A DNA stretch of 31,210 bases, from positions 1 to 31,210 of the forward strand of contig JACKHH010000035.1 of NCBI GenBank assembly GCA_020639095.1, in the 5' to 3' direction. A model generated the notes under the pieces. That model saw only the letters and a program-made list of their open reading frames with translations. It did no database searches and was not told the DNA's origin. Both the position numbers and the translations under genes were made by a program. The stretch's first letter is position 1, and every line of letters begins with the position of its first letter. The DNA is from Phycisphaerales bacterium (GTDB lineage Bacteria; Planctomycetota; Phycisphaerae; UBA1845). Positions 17,191 through 25,006 of this stretch are shown one piece after another.

Positions 17191-17903
17191 CAATCGTCGC
17201 CCATCAATCGGTAAGTGGTTTGCCACGCCAGTTCGTCATCTGTGATGAGTTCAAGCACGCGCGCCTGCAACGCCTCGGCAAAACGAAGCCTCGCCTCCTC
17301 CGCGTTGCAAACAGCGTCCCGCAACTCATCGCTCGTTGCGGAAAACCATAGCAATGACTCAGGTTCCTGCGAACCCTCCCACCCTTCGGTCACGGTAACC
17401 GTCTCCGCGTCGAAACTGATTGTTGCTTGCGGGTGTCCGATCCACAGTTGACCTGACTTGGGTCTTTCTTCCAGCGCCGATTTCCAACTGTCGAGTGTCG
17501 AGAAGTCGGTGCAACATTGCGGCTCGAAGATGTCGCCGTCGCGAGTGAGTATTGCGAAGCCGCCATCCAAGCCACAAATCGATTCAATACCTGAGACTCG
17601 GACATGCCCGTTTTCAGCAGGAAAACCCGGGAGCCCCGAGCCCTGAAGCGATTCGCGGATCATCCGGATGATGAGTTCATTTCGGACGACGGCGAATGCA
17701 TCAGCGAAATTCGATCCGGGCTCTATCGGTTCGATACCGAAAATCTCAGCATCGGCCATGCACTTGCGAAAATACTCATCCCAAATCTCCGGATTAAATC
17801 GCGCAGGACCTACATCGGGTAGTGGCCTTTTCGACCAGTGGTAGGGGGCTACTTCCAAGACCAGCCGCAGTTCCAGGGGCTTGATTGGTTTGATTCGCTT
17901 CAT
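17190..17903 (-). CDS. Hypothetical cytoplasmic protein
   Basis: About 237 residues; the family is not recognised. The ATG at 17903 (MKRIKPIKPLELRL) is preferred to the TTG at 17921, though neither has a strong ribosome binding site. There is no signal peptide or membrane helix. The protein is acidic with several Trp residues (FNPEIWDEYFRKC, LDSWKSALEERPKSGQLWIG, WEGSQEPESLLWF). The middle has short beta-type stretches (GLDGGFAILTRDGDIFEP), the C-terminus is helical (EEARLRFAEALQARVLELI). Size and composition resemble small standalone or immunity-like proteins, but no motif supports that. It lies 132 nt after the ssnA stop on the same strand. Confidence 0.65.
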   Translation of the reverse strand: MKRIKPIKPLELRLVLEVAPYHWSKRPLPDVGPARFNPEIWDEYFRKCMADAEIFGIEPIEPGSNFADAFAVVRNELIIRMIRESLQGSGLPGFPAENGHVRVSGIESICGLDGGFAILTRDGDIFEPQCCTDFSTLDSWKSALEERPKSGQLWIGHPQATISFDAETVTVTEGWEGSQEPESLLWFSATSDELRDAVCNAEEARLRFAEALQARVLELITDDELAWQTTYRLMGDD

Positions 17904-17983
17904 GGTACGAAGTGCACTCAAAAGTCGATGGCTGCGTACATGTCATCACGAGGCGGTATCATTGCACGCTCAACTTTCGCGAC

Positions 17984-18008
17984 CACGGACACGCAGAGCC
18001 TGTCCGTG
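17984..18008. terminator. Hairpin downstream of ssnA
   Basis: CACGGACA (17984-17991) pairs perfectly with TGTCCGTG (18001-18008) around a 9-nt loop. It lies 28 nt after the ssnA stop on the minus strand. No T-run follows, so it is a possible Rho-assisted terminator or another small palindromic repeat. Confidence 0.45.
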
Positions 18009-18035
18009 CCACCCGTTTGGGTGATAGGTGCTGGA

Positions 18036-19376
18036 CTAGAACCGCTTCCAAACCTCGGCGGCGCGTCGCCGCGCCTCGTCTGTGACTTCGCGTTTGTTCA
18101 CGCCGAGCACTTTGCCGTTTTCGAGACGCTGCTTGCCGTCGACCAGGGCGTCCGTGACGCGCGCGGAGGGCAATCCGAACAACACGTGACCGAGTATGTT
18201 GTCAGCGGCCAGTGGTGTCGGCGGGTCGTAGTCGACGACGATCACATCGGCTTTGTGCCCGGGGGCCAGAGCGCCGACCGGTTTACCGAAGTAGCGACTT
18301 GCGATGCGCGCGTTGTTTTCGAGCAGCAACTTGCCCGCCTCCACGAATCCGACACGCGGGTCGTTCGTCCCGTGCTTGTGCAGCAGGTTCACCAGCCGGA
18401 CGTCGTCGAGCAGCGTCGCGCTCATCCCGTCCGTCCCCAGCCCCACGCAGATGCCCATGTCGAGCATCTTCGGCACGTCCGCTCGGCCGACGGCGTTGTT
18501 CAAGTTCGACTGGGGATTGTGCACCACGTTCGTCCGCGTGTCCGCCAGGAGCGCAAGCTCGGAATCATCCACGTGAATGCAGTGCGCGCAGATCGATTTT
18601 GCCCCAAGAACGCCCGCATCCGCAAGCCTCGCCACGACACGTTTGGCGTACTTCGCCTGGCTGTCGTCGGGATCGAAGTGCGACTCCGACACGTGGATGT
18701 GAAAACCAGCATCGAGCCTGCGGCCCGCATCCACGCAGCGCGCGAGCAACGCATCGTCCAGCGTCATCGACGCGTGCAAACCGAAGAGACTAGCCACCAT
18801 ATCATCGCGGGTGCGACATGCCTCGATGAATGCCGCGTTTTCCGCAACACCGTCGGCTGCTATGTCGCTGCCGTCGCGATTGGACACCTCGTAGCACAGG
18901 CACGTGCGCACACCGACCGCGCGTGCCGCGTCCGCGATCACGTCGAGGCTGCCGCGCACCGCGTTCGGCGACGCGTGATGATCGATGACGGTGGTCACGC
19001 CTGCCTCGAGGGAGCGAACGAGCGGCACGAGCGCCGAGCTGCGGACGTCATCGAGCGTGAGCGCCTTGTCGAGTCGCCACCAGAGTCGCTGCAGAATCTC
19101 AAGGAAATTCGTCGGCGGGGCGTCCTTGATCGCGATGCCACAGGCGAACGTGCTGTAGAAATGCATGTGCGCGTTGATGAACCCCGGCATGATCAACCCG
19201 CCACCGGCATCGATCACCTCACCGGACACGTTCCCCGCGTCCGACCGCGCGCCGACCCAGCCAATCGCATCGCCGTCAACACGCACCGCGCCGTTGGGAA
19301 TCACACGGCAGTCATCGCCGAGCGTCACCACGGTTCCGCCGACAATCCACTTTGGGGCTACATCAATCTGTGTCAT
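18036..19376 (-). CDS. ssnA: SsnA-like amidohydrolase/aminohydrolase
   Basis: 446 residues, the length of SsnA. It belongs to the amidohydrolase superfamily, cytosine deaminase/chlorohydrolase branch, with one metal ion. Metal ligands are visible: H70 and H72 (GFINAHMHFYS), H228 (HIHVSES), H265 (ICAHCIHVD) and D316 (GLGTDGMSA). SsnA hallmarks as I recall them from E. coli are the phrases LWWRLDKAL (99-107), TVIDHHASP (129-137), SNLNNAVG and DPPTPLAADNILGH. The substrate of SsnA is not established; in enteric bacteria the gene lies near purine and xanthine genes, which suggests a purine-like compound. The ATG at 19376 begins the family N-terminus. No xanthine dehydrogenase genes are nearby. 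Confidence 0.88.
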   Translation of the reverse strand: MTQIDVAPKWIVGGTVVTLGDDCRVIPNGAVRVDGDAIGWVGARSDAGNVSGEVIDAGGGLIMPGFINAHMHFYSTFACGIAIKDAPPTNFLEILQRLWWRLDKALTLDDVRSSALVPLVRSLEAGVTTVIDHHASPNAVRGSLDVIADAARAVGVRTCLCYEVSNRDGSDIAADGVAENAAFIEACRTRDDMVASLFGLHASMTLDDALLARCVDAGRRLDAGFHIHVSESHFDPDDSQAKYAKRVVARLADAGVLGAKSICAHCIHVDDSELALLADTRTNVVHNPQSNLNNAVGRADVPKMLDMGICVGLGTDGMSATLLDDVRLVNLLHKHGTNDPRVGFVEAGKLLLENNARIASRYFGKPVGALAPGHKADVIVVDYDPPTPLAADNILGHVLFGLPSARVTDALVDGKQRLENGKVLGVNKREVTDEARRRAAEVWKRF

Positions 19377-19562
19377 GTCCGTTTACCCATACGTTGTTGC
19401 CAAAAACCAACGCGATAGTGTCTCCGTGCATTCCTGGATAGCCATCGGGGGGGCAGCATGGGTTCCTGCTAACAATCCCGCAACATGCTACGGCGCGCGA
19501 ATGACGGACTGGATTCAGCCCCGACCGGTGGTTCCGCGCTCGCGATAGGCGCGCATTGGGTA

Positions 19563-20060
19563 TTAGCTGAATTTGTAGACGCGCCAGCATGCCCAGGCAA
19601 CGAACACCAGGAACGCGGCGCCGTTGAACGACGCCGACACGAGGAACATCACGCGAGTCCACCGTTTTGCCTGTTTGAACCCCAATTCGTATTGATGTCG
19701 TCGGCGTATGCGTGCAATCGCATTGAATAGCGCCAAGTAGCTAAACGGAGCAACCACCAATATCGCGCAACCCGCCGCGGGTGAGCGTGCCGAAATTGAG
19801 ATTCCCAATAGCACGGCGAGCCATAAGCCCACGGCAAGATTAATGATCGCCGGTTGCAGGAGGCCCGGCGGATAGTCCTCGAAATCAAGTTCAAACTTCT
19901 GGACCGATTCGTGCACCGCGAAACCACACTCCGGGCACAACCCATCGGAAGGCATTCGAAAAAGATCATACTGACACTGCGCGCACCCTACATGTCCGCG
20001 TACAATCCACGCAGGTTTCTCCCTCGCATACTGCGACTTGTCCGCCTTCGATTCGTGCAT
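19563..20060 (-). CDS. Small membrane protein with N-terminal zinc ribbon
   Basis: 165 residues. The N-terminus has a two-knuckle zinc ribbon, C26-x2-C29 (CAQCQYDLFRMP) and C42-x2-C45 (LCPECGFAVH). This CxxCxYDL...CPECG form is very common in small planctomycete membrane proteins. Two or three membrane helices follow (about 70-90 INLAVGLWLAVLLGISI, 95-113 and 137-160), separated by a basic helix (RIRRRHQYELGFKQAKRW). The function is unknown. The ATG at 20060 is 100 nt from the divergent recQ ATG. Confidence 0.8.
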   Translation of the reverse strand: MHESKADKSQYAREKPAWIVRGHVGCAQCQYDLFRMPSDGLCPECGFAVHESVQKFELDFEDYPPGLLQPAIINLAVGLWLAVLLGISISARSPAAGCAILVVAPFSYLALFNAIARIRRRHQYELGFKQAKRWTRVMFLVSASFNGAAFLVFVAWACWRVYKFS

Positions 20061-20100
20061 GATCTTGCAATGAATCGTGGATCAGCCGACGCCGCACCAC

Positions 20101-20129
20101 TCGACCGCACTGGAACACCAGGATATAGT
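20101..20129 (+). promoter_or_regulatory. Possible recQ promoter
   Basis: TCGACC (20101-20106) and TATAGT (20124-20129) are 17 nt apart, 31 nt upstream of the recQ ATG. The -10 box is good (5/6), the -35 box moderate (4/6). This is inferred only from sequence match and position. Confidence 0.4.
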
Positions 20130-20160
20130 GTAACGCGCGGTCCGCCAACGGGATTCCACC

Positions 20161-22035
20161 ATGCACAACGACCCCATTCGCGAAGTCGTCCGCAGATACT
20201 GGGGCTACGACGCGCTGCGCCCATTGCAGCATGAGGCCATGTCAGCCGCTATCGCGGGTGAGGACGCGCTCGTCGTCATGCCCACCGGCGGTGGCAAGTC
20301 GTTGTGCTACCAGGCACCGGCGCTGCTCGCGGATAAACCCACCGTCGTTGTCTCCCCGCTCATCGCGTTGATGAAGGATCAGGTCGACGCGCTGCGCGCC
20401 CGCGACATTCCCGCGGCATTTCTCAACAGCAGCCTCACCATCGACGATCGTCGCCGAGTGGCTGGCGGGATTCAAGACGGAACCTACAAACTCATCTTCG
20501 TCGCGCCGGAACGCTTCGCCTCCGAAGTCTTCTGGAATCTGCTCGCGTCGGGTGGCATCGGGGCGTTCGCGATCGACGAAGCCCACTGCATCAGCCACTG
20601 GGGCCACGACTTCCGCGGCGACTATCGCCGCCTCGACCAGCTCAAAGCCCGCTTTCCCAACGCCAGCGTACACGCCTTCACCGCGACCGCCACCCCGCGC
20701 GTTCGCGGCGACATCATCGAGCAGTTGCACCTGCGCGATCCCCGCGTGCTGGTTGGCGATTTCTTCCGCCCGAACCTGACGTACCGGGCGATCAAACGCA
20801 GCCGCGGTTTTGACGACGTCGTGGAAGCCGTCAAAGCGCGTCGCGACCGCGCCGGCATCGTCTACTGCATTCGCCGCCGCGACGTCGACGAACTCACTGC
20901 GTGGTTGCGAAGTGACGCGGGACTGCGTGTCGAGGGGTATCACGCGGGCATGTCGGACGATGCGCGCACGCGCGTGCAGGACGCGTTCGCTGCCGGTGAG
21001 TGCGATGTCATCGTCGCGACCGTCGCGTTCGGCATGGGCATCGATCGGTCGGACATTCGCTTTGTGATTCACGCCGCGCTGCCCCAGTCGCTCGAACACT
21101 ATCAGCAGGAGACCGGGCGAGCCGGTCGCGACGGGGCGCCCGCGGAGTGCATCCTGTTTCACAGCGGCAGCGATTTCGGTCTTTGGAAAAGCATTATCAC
21201 GAAGGAGGCGTCGGAGAATACGGACGATCAGCTTGCGATGCTCGGCGAGATGTACACTTTCGCGACGGGCATGAGCTGCCGCCACCGCACGCTGGTGACC
21301 TACTTCGGGCAGGAATGGACACGCGAATCGTGCGACGCCTGCGACGTGTGCACCGGCGACGTCGCGGTGATGCCCGACTCCACGACCATCGCCCAGAAGA
21401 TCATGTCAGCCGTTTACCGCACGGGCGAACGGTTCGGTGCCGCGTACATCAGCGAAGTGCTCGTCGGCAGCTTCACGGAACGCGTGGAGGCCCGCGGCCA
21501 CAATGAGCTGCCCACGTTCGGCGTCATGCGGGATTATCCCAAGAAGCACATCAGCGCGTGGATCGATCAGCTAACAGGCCAGAGCCTGCTGGAGCGCGAA
21601 GGCGAGTACCGCATCCTCAAGATCACCCGCAAGGGCTGGCAAGTCCTTCGCAGCGAGGAAGAAGCAAAGCTGATAGAACCGGCAACCAGCGCCACGACAA
21701 AGAAACCCAAAAACCGAGCCGCGACTGTAAGGGAGCGGAACAAAACGAGGGAACAACTGGAAGCGACAACCGCAGGCTCAAACAAAGCGCCCGCGCGCCT
21801 ACCCGAAGGCCCACTAAGCCTCGACGACCAGGAACTCTTCGAAAAACTCCGCGAAGTGCGCCGCGAAATCGCCGACGAAATGAACGTCCCAGCCTTCGTA
21901 GTCTTCAGCGACAAGACCCTCCGAGCCCTGGCCCGCGCCAAACCCAAGTCGGAAGAGGAAATGCTGACAGTAAAGGGAATCGGTCCAAGCAAATTGGCGG
22001 CCTTCGGCGAGCAGTTCTTGAAAGCAATCGCCTGA
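20161..22035 (+). CDS. recQ: ATP-dependent DNA helicase RecQ
   Basis: 624 residues. It unwinds DNA 3'-5' in recombination and fork repair. Helicase motifs: GYDALRPLQHEAM (Q motif/motif 0), Walker A MPTGGGKSLCYQ (K46), DEAH box 139-142 (IDEAHCISHWGHDFR), TATATPR and QETGRAGRDG (motif VI). The zinc module has C373, C391, C394 and C397 (CDACDVCTG). A winged-helix RQC domain follows (about 405-505), and an HRDC domain ends the protein (about 553-624). Residues about 507-550 are a basic linker. Its codons for NRAATVRER (about 517-525) lie in a 25-nt repeat (21714-21738) found identically at 17129-17153, so the linker was probably lengthened by a repeat without breaking the frame. Confidence 0.96.
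   Translation: MHNDPIREVVRRYWGYDALRPLQHEAMSAAIAGEDALVVMPTGGGKSLCYQAPALLADKPTVVVSPLIALMKDQVDALRARDIPAAFLNSSLTIDDRRRVAGGIQDGTYKLIFVAPERFASEVFWNLLASGGIGAFAIDEAHCISHWGHDFRGDYRRLDQLKARFPNASVHAFTATATPRVRGDIIEQLHLRDPRVLVGDFFRPNLTYRAIKRSRGFDDVVEAVKARRDRAGIVYCIRRRDVDELTAWLRSDAGLRVEGYHAGMSDDARTRVQDAFAAGECDVIVATVAFGMGIDRSDIRFVIHAALPQSLEHYQQETGRAGRDGAPAECILFHSGSDFGLWKSIITKEASENTDDQLAMLGEMYTFATGMSCRHRTLVTYFGQEWTRESCDACDVCTGDVAVMPDSTTIAQKIMSAVYRTGERFGAAYISEVLVGSFTERVEARGHNELPTFGVMRDYPKKHISAWIDQLTGQSLLEREGEYRILKITRKGWQVLRSEEEAKLIEPATSATTKKPKNRAATVRERNKTREQLEATTAGSNKAPARLPEGPLSLDDQELFEKLREVRREIADEMNVPAFVVFSDKTLRALARAKPKSEEEMLTVKGIGPSKLAAFGEQFLKAIA
21714..21738 (+). repeat. Dispersed repeat copy B inside recQ
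   Basis: 25 nt beginning CCGAGCCGCGACTGTAAGGG and ending AGCGG, identical to 17129-17153. Here it is read in frame as part of the RecQ linker; at 17129 a different frame reads PRL-stop. The hairpin partner seen at copy A is absent, so this is a half element. Confidence 0.85.
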
Positions 22036-22063
22036 TCAGAACCCCCGGCGCCAAGTCAGGGGC

Positions 22064-22131
22064 AAATCCGAACCGCGACTACATCGTGTCCGACGCCGAC
22101 CGAACAGGATGGAGGACACGGTGGGAGCGGA
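22064..22131 (+). repeat. Dispersed repeat copy D
   Basis: It starts AAATCCGAACCGCGACT and continues through ACATCGTGTCCGACGCCGAC to GGACACGGTGGGAGCGGA. It matches 11958-12032 (minus strand) almost throughout, with one base change in the first 17 nt (GAACC for GAGCC) and a short length difference near the end. It begins 28 nt after the recQ stop. Confidence 0.83.
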
Positions 22132-22159
22132 GGAAACAAGGGGCCTACTCAATACAAAG

Positions 22160-22183
22160 GTAGGGCGGGCTATTGCCCGCCGC
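22160..22183. repeat. GGCGGGC-TATT-GCCCGCC palindrome, distant copy
   Basis: GTAGGGCGGGCTATTGCCCG (22160-22179) followed by CCGC repeats the sequence at 10326-10347. A 7-bp G/C stem with a TATT loop gives a strong hairpin. It lies between the convergent recQ and PII genes, where it may help end transcription. Confidence 0.8.
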
Positions 22184-22203
22184 AGAACGAGACGCAGCCC
22201 CCG

Positions 22204-22545
22204 TCAGCCGATGGCTTCCAGTCCCCGCTCCCCCGTGCGGATGCGGATGCAGTCTTCCAGCGGCAGGATGAAGATTTTCCCGTCGCCGATGTCGCCGGTC
22301 TTTGCGCCTTCGATGATCGCGTTGATCGTCGCGTCGACGTAGTCCTCGTTCACCGCGATCTCCAGCCGCACCTTCTTCAGCAGCGTCACCTCGATGTCCA
22401 CGCCGCGATAGGTTTCGTGATAACCCTTCTCCTCGCCGCAGCCCAGCGCGTTCGTGACCGAGATCTTGTAGACCTTCGCGCGGTAGAGCGCCTGCTTCAC
22501 GTCGTTGAGCCGCTCCGGTTGAATGTACGCTATGATCAGTCGCAT
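22204..22545 (-). CDS. glnK: PII nitrogen regulatory protein (GlnB/GlnK family)
   Basis: 113 residues, full length. PII trimers bind ATP/ADP and 2-oxoglutarate and control ammonium uptake and nitrogen metabolism. Family motifs are MRLIIAYIQPERLNDVKQAL, the T-loop KGYHETYRGVD, EGAKTGDIGDGKIF (B-loop) and IRIRTGE (C-loop). The T-loop keeps Y46 but has Ile at position 51, where GlnB of E. coli has the Tyr that GlnD uridylylates. Control by uridylylation at that site is therefore excluded. The ATG at 22545 has a good ribosome binding site (AGGAAG, about 7 nt). It follows the ammonium transporter gene on the same strand, so binding and blocking of that channel is the likely job. The symbol follows this linkage. 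Confidence 0.94.
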   Translation of the reverse strand: MRLIIAYIQPERLNDVKQALYRAKVYKISVTNALGCGEEKGYHETYRGVDIEVTLLKKVRLEIAVNEDYVDATINAIIEGAKTGDIGDGKIFILPLEDCIRIRTGERGLEAIG

Positions 22546-22611
22546 GATGTTTCTTCCTGTCGGGATGGTCTATCTGCTTCCCGGCCGCGCTTGGGTCTTC
22601 GGGCGTAATTT

Positions 22612-22752
22612 GTGGGACGGTCTTCTGCTTTTCTTGACCGGCTGGAAAGCCGGTCCCACATAAGACTGTTCACACATAAGACTGTTCACACATGGTACTC
22701 TTCACACATGATACCGGGCCCACGCGGTACCGGTCTCACATGATGCTTGCCT
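22612..22752. repeat. 16-nt tandem repeat next to a CCGGCTGGAAAGCCGG palindrome
   Basis: From 22657 the sequence runs in steps of 16 nt: CACATAAGACTGTTCA twice exactly (22657-22672, 22673-22688), then CACATGGTACTCTTCA, CACATGATACCGGGCC, CACGCGGTACCGGTCT and CACATGATGCTTGCCT (ending 22752). Just before lies GACCGGCTGGAAAGCCGGTC (22637-22656), with GTGGGAC at 22612 and GTCCCAC at 22653 forming outer arms. The array fills the gap between the ammonium transporter and PII genes, upstream of the PII start. Confidence 0.82.
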
Positions 22753-22793
22753 GCAACGGTTTTCCGTGCTGGCTGCCTGGTGATCCTTGGAGC

Positions 22794-24095
22794 CTACTCG
22801 TTCGTGAAAATCTGGAACCCGCTGTAGGCTTCCATCCCGTGTTCGCCGATGTCGAGCCCCCGGCGCTCCTCCAACACGCTGACGCGCAGACCGATCGTCT
22901 TCTTCACCAGCACAAACATGACGATACCCGTCCCGAACGCCCAGGCAAACGCCGTCCCCGCGCCGATCAACTGACTGGTGAACTGGCCGAACCCGCCACC
23001 GTAGAACAACCCGCCGTTCGTATCGCCGATCTTGAGCACCGCTTCCGCGTTGAACAAACCGCACGCGAGCGTGCCCCACAGTCCACCGACACCGTGTACG
23101 CTTACCGCACCGACCGGGTCGTCGATCTTCAGCACGCAATCGAAGAAGTACACCGCGAGCACCACCAGCACACCGCCGACCGATCCGATGATCAAAGCGC
23201 CGATCGGTGTGACCGTAGCGCAACCAGCCGTGATCGATACCAAACCGACCAGCGCACCGTTCATCGCCATCGACGCGTCCGGTGTCTTGAGGAATATCCA
23301 AGTCGTGAACATCGCGACCATGCCACCAGCCGCTGCTGCCAGGTTCGTGGTGATCGCGATTCTGCCGATGTCGCCGTTGCCCACCGTCGTGCTGCCGCAG
23401 TTGAACCCGAACCATCCGAACCAGAGGATGAACACGCCCATGGCAGCCAGCGGGATATTGTGGCCGGGGATGGCGCGCGGTTTGCCATCCGGCCCGTACT
23501 TGCCCGTGCGCGGGCCGGCGACCAAAGCGCCGGCGAGCGCGAGCCACCCGCCGATCGAGTGTACCACGGTCGAGCCCGCGAAGTCGCAAAACGCACCACT
23601 GGAGAGTTTCTGCAACCAACCGGCATTGTCGTTGCCCAGCAACAAGCTGCCCCACGCCCACGATCCAAAAACCGGATAGATGACCAGCGTGATGATGAAA
23701 CTGTAGACCAGGTACGCGTGGAATTTGATGCGTTCAGCCACCGCGCCGGAGACGATCGTGGCTGCCGTCGCGGCGAAGACCGTCTGGAAGATGAGGAAGG
23801 TGTAATCCCAATCCTGGCCGGTAACGCCGGAGAGCGCGAAGTTGGTCGTGCCGAACCACCCGTTCGTCTTGCCGAACATCAAACCATAGCCGACGAAGAA
23901 GAACGCGATCGAACCCACCGCGTAGTCGGTGAAGTTCTTCATGATGATGTTGACCGCGTTCTTGGCGCGGGTGAATCCGCACTCGAGCATGGCGAACCCG
24001 AGCTGCATGAACATCACCATACCGGCCGCGACCAGCGTCCAGACGATGTTCAGGTTGGTCTGCACCGTGTCGGTCAGTTCTGTCTGTGCGATCAT
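22794..24095 (-). CDS. amt: Ammonium transporter
   Basis: 433 residues with about eleven membrane helices. Amt proteins form trimeric channels for ammonium/ammonia. Landmarks are MLECGFTRAKNAVNIIMKN near the N-terminus, D171 and the twin histidines H179 (DFAGSTVVHSIGG) and H334 (SVHGVGGLWGT) lining the pore, and FGWFGFNCGST. The cytoplasmic tail is short (ERRGLDIGEHGMEAYSGF), and no kinase or cyclase domain is fused. The order here is amt then PII, the reverse of the E. coli glnK-amtB operon, with a repeat-filled 248-nt gap between. The ATG at 24095 follows GACGGAAC. Confidence 0.97.
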   Translation of the reverse strand: MIAQTELTDTVQTNLNIVWTLVAAGMVMFMQLGFAMLECGFTRAKNAVNIIMKNFTDYAVGSIAFFFVGYGLMFGKTNGWFGTTNFALSGVTGQDWDYTFLIFQTVFAATAATIVSGAVAERIKFHAYLVYSFIITLVIYPVFGSWAWGSLLLGNDNAGWLQKLSSGAFCDFAGSTVVHSIGGWLALAGALVAGPRTGKYGPDGKPRAIPGHNIPLAAMGVFILWFGWFGFNCGSTTVGNGDIGRIAITTNLAAAAGGMVAMFTTWIFLKTPDASMAMNGALVGLVSITAGCATVTPIGALIIGSVGGVLVVLAVYFFDCVLKIDDPVGAVSVHGVGGLWGTLACGLFNAEAVLKIGDTNGGLFYGGGFGQFTSQLIGAGTAFAWAFGTGIVMFVLVKKTIGLRVSVLEERRGLDIGEHGMEAYSGFQIFTNE

Positions 24096-24440
24096 TGATG
24101 TTCCGTCTCAATGGGCTGCGGGCTCGCCGGAAACGCCCTCCGATCCCCAATCGGGGGGCACTGACCCGGGGCGGCCCGCTCCGAGCTGATCAAAAGTGCA
24201 AAATGGTAGCATCCTAAGATTCTGATTCAAGAAATTAGTGTAAACATTCTTCGAATTACCATAGATGCCCGGCGATATGCGTAATGGTCCCTAGGGGCGT
24301 GGGATCGGCGATTCGGCACGCGGACGGGGCCTCGGTGTCAGGACGTTGGCACATTGCCCGGCAGTGGCGGCGGTTGTTATCGGGCGACTTCGCAATACAC
24401 TGCTCCGTCCCAAGGTGTCGCGCTAACGGGGTGGACTTCT
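24096..24440. other. Divergent regulatory region between amt and the Cys-rich gene
   Basis: This 345-base region holds no sure gene. Around 24200-24270 is a clearly AT-richer island (CAAGAAATTAGTGTAAACAT and neighbours), in contrast with the GC-rich surroundings, as expected for promoters. The amt leader contains a CCCCAAT-CGGGG hairpin near 24145. A reading frame continues upstream of the Cys-rich gene to a TTG at 24354, but its residues look non-coding. Confidence 0.55.
24203..24230 (-). promoter_or_regulatory. Possible amt promoter
   Basis: On the minus strand TTGAAT (24230-24225) and TACCAT (24208-24203) are 16 nt apart within the AT-rich island, giving a leader of about 100 nt before the amt ATG. 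No sigma-54 GG-N10-GC pair was found here, although amt genes are often under nitrogen control. Confidence 0.35.
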
Positions 24441-24917
24441 TTGATCAACTGGCTGGTGATTCCCTGCCTGCGAAGGTGGCGGCAGTTCACGTCTATCGTG
24501 CTGTCGGTCGGCATGCTTGCGCTGGTGCTGCGCTTGCCCCTGCCCGCGATCATCGACAAGCCGGGAACCGAGGACTTCCCCTGCAAACACCACGCGTGCG
24601 GCTGCCTTGATGCCGAGATGTGTCGCACGCACTGCTGCTGCTTCAAGACCACGGCTGCTCCCAAGAAGGGCGGGAGCTGTTGCGCGCACAAGGCGGCGGC
24701 TGACGATAAGCACGCGTCATCGTCGGGTACGCGACTGCAATCGCCCGAGTGTGGCGGGTTGGCCTACACAATGATCATGCACGGTGTGCTGCTCGTTCCG
24801 TACACCGCGCACACAGTCCCGAATGCGCTGCCGGTCGGGGCGCGCCTCGTGCTCGCGCCGGATGCATCGCCGCTCGAAGTTTCCCTGTCACCTGCGACAC
24901 CTCCTCCGCGCGCGTAA
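24441..24917 (+). CDS. Cysteine/histidine-rich membrane-anchored or secreted protein
   Basis: About 158 residues from the TTG at 24441, chosen because GGGGTGG lies 6 nt upstream. GTG at 24456 or 24498 and ATG at 24513 are alternatives, so the start is uncertain. A basic stretch (CLRRWRQ) precedes a hydrophobic segment (FTSIVLSVGMLALVLRL), which is a signal peptide or anchor. Then comes a dense metal-binding-like cluster at about 48-81: PCKHHACGCLDAEMCRTHCC, one more Cys, and SCCAHK, nine cysteines and four histidines in about 37 residues. A hydrophobic, His-containing stretch (MIMHGVLLVPYTAHTV) and a Pro-rich tail follow. Similar Cys clusters occur in uncharacterised planctomycete proteins, but I know of no assigned role. 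Metal binding is an inference. The gene begins a four-gene run. Confidence 0.6.
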   Translation: MINWLVIPCLRRWRQFTSIVLSVGMLALVLRLPLPAIIDKPGTEDFPCKHHACGCLDAEMCRTHCCCFKTTAAPKKGGSCCAHKAAADDKHASSSGTRLQSPECGGLAYTMIMHGVLLVPYTAHTVPNALPVGARLVLAPDASPLEVSLSPATPPPRA

Positions 24918-25006
24918 CCGGCTGACCTCATCATTGGCTGCGCGGCGCAATCAAGACATCGGTAGCGCTGCGCGTTACGCGAAACTTCTCGGACAAGGAA
25001 TTCACC

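Noticed and set aside
17838..19418. Long plus-strand reading frame opposite ssnA
   Set aside because: It is His/Arg/Val-rich with no family features and lies opposite the clearly recognised SsnA, whose metal ligands are all in place; a high-GC shadow.
20242..21285. 347-codon minus-strand frame opposite recQ
   Set aside because: It is a shadow of the fully conserved RecQ helicase core.
22657..22752. CRISPR array
   Set aside because: The 16-nt units abut with no spacers, so it is a plain tandem repeat.
22692..24098. 468-codon plus-strand frame opposite amt
   Set aside because: It mirrors the complete ammonium transporter; its composition is a string of charged residues without domains.
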